IMG/VR virus record: IMGVR_UViG_3300048126_000068
Location: 1 to 36,073 of that record
Reading direction: 5' to 3' (one strand)
DNA: 36,073 nucleotides
Origin: a virus
The notes under the pieces are model-generated. The model was not told where the DNA came from, did not search any database, and saw only the letters and a program-made list of their open reading frames with translations. Of the stretch, positions 7,945-12,675 are shown in pieces. Both the position numbers and the translations under genes were made by a program. Position 1 is the first letter of the stretch, and each line of letters begins with the position of its first letter.

Positions 7945-8223
7945 CTAAATCATGTTCACATATTCATCATTGATAATTGTCTGCACATGGATGTAACCTT
8001 CAGGCCAGTACGTGTAAGACTCTTTAAGTGCCTTCGCTGTTCTATGTACCGCCGCCTCGAAGTGTTCAAACATTCCTAGCTCTTCTTTGTAATACCAGAA
8101 GGGTATGCGTAACACTGGCTCCGCCGGTCCGTTGTATTCGTAGTACACGATTATCTCTGCGTCGTTACCAACGGGTCCATCGTTGCCAAACATCTTTGTG
8201 TGATCGTTCTCTGGTTGTTTCAT
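7945..8223 (-). CDS. small hypothetical protein
   Basis: Ninety-two residues, aromatic-rich (YYEYNGP, PFWYYKEELGMFEHFEAAVHR, YTYWPEGYIHVQT) and mildly acidic, probably a compact soluble alpha/beta fold. The ribosome site AGGAGTGAGAC is identical to that of the 53-residue gene downstream. It starts four bases after the sigma-4.2-like gene stops. No family recognised. Confidence 0.65.
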   Translation of the reverse strand: MKQPENDHTKMFGNDGPVGNDAEIIVYYEYNGPAEPVLRIPFWYYKEELGMFEHFEAAVHRTAKALKESYTYWPEGYIHVQTIINDEYVNMI

Positions 8224-8226
8224 GTC

Positions 8227-8400
8227 TCACTCCTTTGCGTCTATGAAACGCTGTAGCTTTCCCATCTCTTTAAGTTTCTTCAGCGCGTCCCGCTCAATCT
8301 TCTGCACTGTTATGCGGTGCAGTCCTAACGCCTTCGCTACTTCTTCTTGCGTCATGTGATAATCTGCTGGGCTGCCGTGGTACTTCCGTTTGTCTGCCAT
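8227..8400 (-). CDS. stand-alone sigma-70 region 4.2-like DNA-binding protein (57 aa)
   Basis: A 57-residue protein whose residues 16-45 read MTQEEVAKALGLHRITVQKIERDALKKLKE. This lines up with the -35-recognising region 4.2 of sigma-70 (TxEEVxKxxxxxRxxxxxIExxALxKL) and has nothing before it but a 15-residue leader, so regions 1-3 and the -10-binding domain are absent. It could bind -35 elements or the RNA polymerase beta flap and act as activator, co-activator or competitor of the host sigma factor. The ATG follows GAGG by five bases and sits directly after the previous stop (TAG-ATG). The resemblance is clear; the mode of action is inference. Confidence 0.8.
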   Translation of the reverse strand: MADKRKYHGSPADYHMTQEEVAKALGLHRITVQKIERDALKKLKEMGKLQRFIDAKE

Positions 8401-8625
8401 CTATGCCTCAAGTGTTGCCTGTCCTGTCACTTCGATATGTAACCACCCTATCCATGCAATGTAACTAGCTCCGCTGTATTCGTCTGCCGGTACGTATGCC
8501 GTGGACAATCTAAAGGTACCAGTGAAGTACAAGTCGATCAAGTGTCTGTCCGTCTCGATAACGAGTCCGTTATTCCCAAAGTCTGTCACGTATTTGTAGT
8601 ACCGTTTAGCCGTTGTGATCTTCAT
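8401..8625 (-). CDS. small hypothetical protein
   Basis: Seventy-four residues beginning MKITTAKRYYKYVTDFGNNGLVIETDRHLIDLYF, with an overall alternating strand-like pattern and a short acidic C-terminus. It overlaps the start of its upstream neighbour's coding end by four bases (ATGA) and abuts the sigma-4.2-like gene. No family recognised. Confidence 0.65.
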   Translation of the reverse strand: MKITTAKRYYKYVTDFGNNGLVIETDRHLIDLYFTGTFRLSTAYVPADEYSGASYIAWIGWLHIEVTGQATLEA

Positions 8626-8798
8626 CGCATCAACCTCCCTTGTTTGTTTAATTCTTTCATGCGCTTTTTGTAACGTGCATTGCGCTTGCGTCGTCGTCGG
8701 TTGCGTGGATCATTCCAGCTCTCATAAGCCCAGCAAAGACCAGCCCAGACTGGCACAAAGCTGAATAAAATTGCAATGTCAAGTAGTGTTGGGTTCAT
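8622..8798 (-). CDS. small single-pass membrane protein with basic tail
   Basis: Fifty-eight residues: a hydrophobic N-terminal segment (LLDIAILFSFVPVWAGLCWAY, about residues 4-24) followed by a strongly basic tail (DPRNRRRRKRNARYKKRMKELNKQGRLMR). By the positive-inside rule the tail should face the cytoplasm. I chose the ATG at 8798, which has GGGAGG seven bases upstream; an in-frame ATG at 8813 lacks this spacing. An early membrane protein could act in superinfection exclusion or in anchoring replication, but nothing in the sequence decides this. Confidence 0.65.
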   Translation of the reverse strand: MNPTLLDIAILFSFVPVWAGLCWAYESWNDPRNRRRRKRNARYKKRMKELNKQGRLMR

Positions 8799-8800
8799 TA

Positions 8801-8998
8801 TCACGCCTCCCATGTTTCTTTAACGTCGTCTAAGCTTTTACACCAAAGCCACACCTCTAAGCTGCCGCCGTTCATGTCACCAAGTGATAACTGTCCAGCC
8901 TTGTAAGCTTCCATGTAGTTGTAATAGTCATTCTCCGATGTGTAAAGATCGCCACCGTCTCTGTCTATGATTGTGTAACCGAATGTTTCATCGTTCAT
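8801..8998 (-). CDS. small acidic hypothetical protein
   Basis: Sixty-five residues, acidic, with a central EAYKAGQLSLGDMNGGSLEVWLW segment. The ATG shares one base with the TAA of the GP88-like gene upstream (TAATG) and has GAGGG about eight bases before it. No family recognised. Confidence 0.65.
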   Translation of the reverse strand: MNDETFGYTIIDRDGGDLYTSENDYYNYMEAYKAGQLSLGDMNGGSLEVWLWCKSLDDVKETWEA

Positions 8999-9645
8999 TA
9001 TGCCGCCCTCGCTATGATGTTTCGTTGATTCTTTTCCATTGTCTTACCGTGTCCGATGTAACAAACAACCGCCACATCTTTTGACCAACACGCTCGACAC
9101 GTTCCGCACTTGCCCGCTCGCGTGTATGCCTCACAGACTGCCGCGCCTACTGGTACACTTTCAAGTGTCGCAATTGTGGACGTTGTAGCGCCTTCGATAG
9201 TCTCGCCGGTGATACTGTCAGATGATCGGCGAATCACTACGTTCGGTAATGCTTCCATCTGTGCGAGTACGTCCCGAAACTTTGTAAACTTATGCATCCG
9301 CGTCGGTAACCAATGCTTAACCCACGGCGTAGCTGTCATTACTTCCAAGATCTTGTTAGCTAGACGCAAGTCATAAACGTCGCCGCTGTCAAACCATCTG
9401 AAGTATCGGTCGTTGTCCAATTCCGCCACCATGTCAGCGACCCACTCCGAACGCTTCCAATCCTCTTTGTTATGCTCTCGCGGCGCTTTGACGTTCTTGA
9501 AGCGATAATTACCGGTAGTTGCGTAACATCCTTTACAAGCATCGACTAATGAGCCGTCGCGTTTCTTCGATGCCGGACAAGTGTCTAACGCTTGCAGTGA
9601 CCATGACCGACAAGGCATCTTTGAAGCTTTCGATAATTTCAACAC
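8998..9645 (-). CDS. GP88-like cysteine-rich phage protein
   Basis: A 215-residue protein resembling the phage 'gene product 88' family: an N-terminal SKMPCRSWSLQALDTCP...CKGCYATTGNYRF block, a central FDSGDVYD/W-rich region, and a C-terminal CEAYTRAGKCGTCRACW...VCYIGHGK block. Ten or so clustered cysteines suggest metal or iron-sulfur binding. The biochemical role of the family is unknown. It starts at GTG 9645 with GGGGTGG upstream, directly after the winged-helix gene. The family call is from memory of the cysteine pattern and should be treated as moderate. Confidence 0.6.
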   Translation of the reverse strand: MLKLSKASKMPCRSWSLQALDTCPASKKRDGSLVDACKGCYATTGNYRFKNVKAPREHNKEDWKRSEWVADMVAELDNDRYFRWFDSGDVYDLRLANKILEVMTATPWVKHWLPTRMHKFTKFRDVLAQMEALPNVVIRRSSDSITGETIEGATTSTIATLESVPVGAAVCEAYTRAGKCGTCRACWSKDVAVVCYIGHGKTMEKNQRNIIARAA

Positions 9646-9646
9646 G

Positions 9647-9838
9647 TTACCACCCCAACCATTCTAAAACGTCATCTGAATAATAAACCGACTGAACACC
9701 AAACATGTCCACAAATTCTTGCCAGTCTTCGCCTTGCTTCTCAATCTCTCGCCGAGCTTCTGTCGGTGATATTTCGAGATGCTGTGCCGTTTCTTCGTAT
9801 GTCATTGCGTTGTCTCCGTTGTTTGTGGAGCCGCTCAC
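9647..9838 (-). CDS. small helix-turn-helix / winged-helix protein
   Basis: Up to 63 residues. The core MTYEETAQHLEISPTEARREIEKQG...VYYSDDVLEWLGW looks like a short MerR/excisionase-type winged helix: a turn-helix segment (ETAQHLEISPTEARREI) followed by a strand and a short C-terminal helix. Two starts are possible. GTG 9838 has AGGGG five bases upstream and a GTGA overlap with the preceding gene. ATG 9805 has GGAG eight bases upstream and gives 52 residues. It could regulate the phage's own promoters or act on the control region 250 bases away. Confidence 0.6.
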   Translation of the reverse strand: MSGSTNNGDNAMTYEETAQHLEISPTEARREIEKQGEDWQEFVDMFGVQSVYYSDDVLEWLGW

Positions 9839-10056
9839 GCGGCCCCTAGTAGTTGTTCAGCCGCGTCCGTCATTGGATAACCTGAGTTGGCCGCTGAGAG
9901 TTTACAATTACCGAACGAGCCTTCCTTCAAAATGACACAATCAAAGAAAGGATACGTTGCGGCATCGTCGCGGTCCAACGCGATAATAAATTCAATATCC
10001 CAACCACGCTCGCCAGTCTCAGGATGACATGTATATATTTCATATAAGTTGAACAT
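9835..10056 (-). CDS. first leftward gene, hypothetical protein
   Basis: Seventy-three residues, beginning MFNLYEIYTCHPETGERGWDIEFIIALDRDDAATYPFFDCVILKE. It is the first gene of the leftward operon, next to the intergenic control region, so probably among the earliest expressed. AAGG lies about ten bases upstream. The fold appears alpha/beta with two cysteines. No family recognised. Confidence 0.65.
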   Translation of the reverse strand: MFNLYEIYTCHPETGERGWDIEFIIALDRDDAATYPFFDCVILKEGSFGNCKLSAANSGYPMTDAAEQLLGAA

Positions 10057-10179
10057 ATCTAATTACCTTTATCAGTGAAGTTGTATATAGATTAGGTGAG
10101 AGGATTTGATAAGTCCAATATTAATTTTGAATACTGAAATGCAAAACCATTCACGGAATGAATACTGTTGAGGTTCTGG

Positions 10180-10210
10180 GGTGTGTCTGAGGTGTGTCTG
10201 CGGTGTGTCT
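10180..10210. repeat. three tandem 11-bp iterons GGTGTGTCT(NN)
   Basis: GGTGTGTCT occurs at 10180, 10191 and 10202, exactly 11 bp apart, so all copies face the same side of the helix. An inverted relative (CACACCTCA, 10232-10240) matches TGAGGTGTG at 10188-10196. In-phase iterons are typical of replication-initiator or cooperative repressor binding. Confidence 0.8.
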
Positions 10211-10237
10211 ATAGGGTCCCACATAGACTCTCACACC
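10202..10237. repeat. imperfect inverted repeat beside the iterons
   Basis: Arms GGTGTG (10202-10207) / CACACC (10232-10237), TCTAT (10208-10212) / ATAGA (10223-10227) and GGG (10214-10216) / CCC (10218-10220) nest around T10217. It could be a protein-binding dyad or extrude as a hairpin. There is no T-run on either side, so a terminator is unlikely. Confidence 0.6.
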
Positions 10238-10266
10238 TCACCCTGTCAGTTCTATTTTGACACTGA

Positions 10267-10314
10267 GTAGACATGCGAATATGCATATATAAAGATATCT
10301 TTATGTTTGTCTAC
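10267..10314. repeat. nested AT-rich palindromes
   Basis: GTAGACA (10267-10273) and TGTCTAC (10308-10314) form the outer arms. Inside lie the perfect palindromes ATATGCATAT (10279-10288) and TAAAGATATCTTTA (10290-10303). The AT-rich palindromes suggest dimeric regulator sites or a DNA-unwinding element. Confidence 0.7.
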
Positions 10315-10452
10315 AAAGATCTGGGCCGGGGGAGGGGCTGTGACTGCGGCGACTACGGCATGTCCCACCTAGATACAAAAAAGAGTCAAATTAGACCTTA
10401 AAATAACCCCTAGTTATCTAACAAGAAACAATATATAAATCAATAACATGAG

Positions 10453-10471
10453 CGGTTCAGAATCTGGACCG
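10453..10471. promoter_or_regulatory. operator-like 19-bp dyad
   Basis: CGGTTCAGAATCTGGACCG is a near-perfect dyad: arms of nine around a central A, with one mismatched pair. It ends 46 bp before the -35 of the rightward late promoter, a distance compatible with an activator or a looping repressor. No second copy was found nearby. Confidence 0.5.
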
Positions 10472-10517
10472 TGCTGGTACAGTTTAAAGGACAATACAGT
10501 CTTGTTAAAAATAATGC

Positions 10518-10546
10518 TTGACAAATCCCTAAAAGTATGGTACAAT
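10518..10546 (+). promoter_or_regulatory. strong sigma-70 promoter for the rightward late operon
   Basis: Perfect -35 TTGACA (10518-10523), a 17-base spacer, and -10 TACAAT (10541-10546) with an extended TG element (TGG just before the -10). Transcription should begin near 10553, leaving a leader of about 120 bases before the small terminase gene. The flanks (AATGC before TTGACA, GTATG before the -10) match the promoter at 15627. Confidence 0.85.
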
Positions 10547-10560
10547 AAATAGTATATTAT

Positions 10561-10660
10561 GTCTTTAAAGATTCTTTACCGCGCTGAGTAAGATAAATTT
10601 TATATAATAATTATTAAATGTATGTCATATAAGCACGGTAACGAGACTTTAAAGAGTCTT
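10561..10660 (+). repeat. phased TTTAAAGA repeats in the late leader
   Basis: G(T/A)CTTTAAAGA(T/G)TCTT occurs at 10561 and 10645, 84 bp apart (about eight helical turns). The second copy also forms a small hairpin (AGACT 10644-10648 / AGTCT 10655-10659) just before the AGAGG ribosome site of the small terminase gene. This could be an operator pair or a translational control element. Confidence 0.45.
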
Positions 10661-10673
10661 ATAAGAGGTATGT

Positions 10674-11084
10674 ATGTCAAATGTTGATAATCCTCCTCGC
10701 CGAAAGCGTGGAAGACCGCGTAAAAGTGACGTTACAACAGTAAAAAAAGGTAATCGCAACGCTGTTGGTCGCCCGAAGGGTGACGCTGCCGTCATTAACG
10801 AATACAAAGCACGTATGTTGGCGTCTCCAAAGTCCCGAAAGGTGCTTGACACTATCTTTGATGCAGCTCTTGACCACGATCATAAGAATCAAGCAGCAGC
10901 GTGGAAGCTTGTAATGGATCGTATACTGCCCGTTGCAGCATTTGAGAAGGATATTGTTAAGGATGGTGGCCGTAACGCCATTCAGATTAACATTAGTGGT
11001 GTTGGTGCAGTAGATGTGAGTGAACCTACAACAGTTGCTACGTCTAGCGACATTATAGAGGGTGAAGTAGTCGATGAATCTTAA
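10674..11084 (+). CDS. terminase small subunit, putative
   Basis: A 136-residue protein whose N-terminus is rich in basic AT-hook-like motifs (PRRKRGRPRK and VGRPKG), followed by a helical core (INEYKARMLASPKSRKVLDTIFDAALDHDHKNQAAAWKLVMDRILPVAAFEK) and an acidic tail. Small terminases bind phage DNA and hand it to the large subunit. The first position of the late operon, close upstream of the large terminase, supports this. AGAGG lies six bases before the ATG. Its 3' end overlaps the M15 peptidase gene by 11 bases. The call rests on position and DNA-binding character, not on a diagnostic motif. Confidence 0.7.
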   Translation: MSNVDNPPRRKRGRPRKSDVTTVKKGNRNAVGRPKGDAAVINEYKARMLASPKSRKVLDTIFDAALDHDHKNQAAAWKLVMDRILPVAAFEKDIVKDGGRNAIQINISGVGAVDVSEPTTVATSSDIIEGEVVDES

Positions 11085-11424
11085 GCATTTTGATCCTTCA
11101 GAGTTTAACTGTCAAGTCACTGGTACCAATAACATGGAGCGAGACTTTTTAGAAAAGATGGACGAGTTAAGAGCAGCGTGTGGGTTTCCTTTTACGATCA
11201 CTAGCGGGTATCGACACCCGACTGAGCATCCGATTGAGGCTAAGAAAGACGTACCCGGCACCCATGCTCAGGGAATCGCGGCGGATATAAAAATAACAAA
11301 CGCCGTGTTTCGCCTTAAGATTGTAACGGAGGCAATTCGTTTAGGATTTACTGGAATAGGTATTGCTTCTGACTTTGTACACGTAGATACACGCGGAACA
11401 ACACCCGTTATGTGGACGTATTAG
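11074..11424 (+). CDS. M15 zinc peptidase (endolysin-type L,D/D,D-carboxy- or endopeptidase)
   Basis: A 116-residue single-domain peptidase of the M15A type that cuts peptidoglycan stem peptides. Zinc ligands are visible as H64 and D71 in GTHAQGIAAD and H103 in FVHVDTRG, with TSGYRHPTEHP upstream as in VanY/Ply-like enzymes. There is no signal peptide, so release would need a holin; a 3TM holin gene is present at 22994. Its location between the two terminase genes is unusual for a lysis gene. It overlaps both neighbours by about a dozen bases. It might instead be a virion-associated entry enzyme, but soluble endolysin is the simpler reading. Confidence 0.9.
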   Translation: MNLKHFDPSEFNCQVTGTNNMERDFLEKMDELRAACGFPFTITSGYRHPTEHPIEAKKDVPGTHAQGIAADIKITNAVFRLKIVTEAIRLGFTGIGIASDFVHVDTRGTTPVMWTY

Positions 11425-12674
11425 TGGATCTTAATATAGAACTACTGCCGTGGCAACAAGATGTCTGGGCAGACAGTACTAGATTTAAAATAGTTGCAGC
11501 GGGACGACGTACTGGTAAGTCCAGATTAGCTGCGTGGATGTTAATTGTTAACGCACTACAGGCAAATAAAGGTCATGTATTTTACGTCGCACCTACTCAG
11601 GGACAAGCCAGAGACATCATGTGGCAAACCCTTCTGGAACTGGGAAATCCTGTTATTAGTGGTAGTCACATTAATAATTTGCAAATCAAGCTTGTCAACG
11701 GAGCCACAATCAGCCTCAAAGGTGCAGATAGACCAGAGACAATGCGAGGTGTCAGCCTTAAGTTTTTAGTGCTAGACGAATACGCAGACATGAAACCTGA
11801 CGTATTTGAACAAATCTTGAGACCAGCACTTGCGGATCAAAAAGGTTCTGCAATGTTCATTGGTACGCCAATGGGAAGGAACCACTTTTACGAACTATAC
11901 AAATATGCGGAGCTAGATGATGACCCTACGTACAAGGCTTGGCATTTTACATCTTACGATAATCCTTTATTGGACCCGTCAGAAATTGATATTGCAAAAA
12001 GAAGCATGTCAAGCTATGCGTTCCGTCAAGAATTTATGGCATCGTTTGAAGCTCGTGGGTCAGAAATGTTTAAAGAGGACTGGGTATCTTTTAGCGAAGA
12101 CAAACCTGAAATAGGAGATTACTACATTGCCGTTGACTTGGCAGGTTTTGAAGAAGTCAACAAAAAGAAAACTAAGAATTCCAAGCTTGACGACACAGCG
12201 ATTGCCGTGGTTAAGGTCAATGAGCATGGTTGGTATGTTGACAATATTATATACGGTCGATGGTCACTTGACGAGACAGCACTTAAAATATTTCAGGCCG
12301 TTAGAGATTACCGTCCCGTATCGGTTGGAATCGAAAGAGGTATTGCTAAACAAGCCGTGATGTCTCCTTTAATGGATATGCAAAAACGCTATGGTATGTT
12401 CTTTAGAGTAGAAGAACTTACTCATGGTAACAAAAAGAAAACAGATCGTGTTATGTGGGCGTTACAAGGACGATTTGAAAACGGATACATAACGCTAAAC
12501 AAGGGTGAGTGGAACAGTAGGTTTCTTGATCAATTATTTCAGTTTCCCGATCCATTAACCCACGATGACTTAATAGACGCTTTGGCGTACATTGATCAGT
12601 TAGCAAATGTGGCTTACGACTACGATTACGAAATCGAAGACCACGAAATCTTAGACGTAGTAGCAGGATACTAA
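11412..12674 (+). CDS. terminase large subunit
   Basis: A 420-residue packaging motor with ATPase and nuclease domains. Walker A is AAGRRTGKS (29-37) and Walker B FLVLDEYAD with D122 and E123. IGTPMGRNHFY matches the coupling motif. The RNase H-like nuclease has AVDLAG (D242), GIERG (E308) and HDDLIDALAY (D385, D386, D389). It drives DNA into the procapsid through the portal. The start is uncertain: GTG 11412 overlaps the peptidase gene by 13 bases, while GTG 11424 has GGA at a better distance. At 420 residues it is on the short side, but all motifs are present. Confidence 0.94.
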   Translation: MDVLVDLNIELLPWQQDVWADSTRFKIVAAGRRTGKSRLAAWMLIVNALQANKGHVFYVAPTQGQARDIMWQTLLELGNPVISGSHINNLQIKLVNGATISLKGADRPETMRGVSLKFLVLDEYADMKPDVFEQILRPALADQKGSAMFIGTPMGRNHFYELYKYAELDDDPTYKAWHFTSYDNPLLDPSEIDIAKRSMSSYAFRQEFMASFEARGSEMFKEDWVSFSEDKPEIGDYYIAVDLAGFEEVNKKKTKNSKLDDTAIAVVKVNEHGWYVDNIIYGRWSLDETALKIFQAVRDYRPVSVGIERGIAKQAVMSPLMDMQKRYGMFFRVEELTHGNKKKTDRVMWALQGRFENGYITLNKGEWNSRFLDQLFQFPDPLTHDDLIDALAYIDQLANVAYDYDYEIEDHEILDVVAGY

Positions 12675-12675
12675 T

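Larger units (their letters stand above)
10057..10673. promoter_or_regulatory. intergenic control region between the divergent arms (617 bp)
   Basis: The only long non-coding stretch in the genome, lying where transcription diverges. It holds no tRNA or plausible gene that I can see. Going rightwards there is a repeated GAATACTG (10129 and 10160) with CATTC-ACG-GAATG between them. Then come 11-bp iterons, an imperfect palindrome, nested AT-rich palindromes and a short GC-rich island (10321-10350). A 19-bp dyad, a strong rightward promoter and phased TTTAAAGA repeats follow. The combination fits a regulatory hub and perhaps the replication origin. I could not find a convincing leftward promoter. 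Confidence 0.75.

Noticed and set aside
10089-10118. Leftward promoter TTGGAC-N18-TAATCT
   Set aside because: Each box matches consensus at only three of six positions, so it cannot be separated from chance in AT-rich DNA. The real leftward promoter remains unidentified.
10257-10285. Rightward promoter TTGACA-N17-TATGCA
   Set aside because: The -35 is perfect, but the -10 matches poorly and the site lies over the palindromes, far from the first late gene; the 10518 promoter is much better.
10057-10673. CRISPR array or tRNA gene in the intergenic region
   Set aside because: The repeats are only 9-16 bases with no spacer pattern, and no cloverleaf with a TTC loop could be found.
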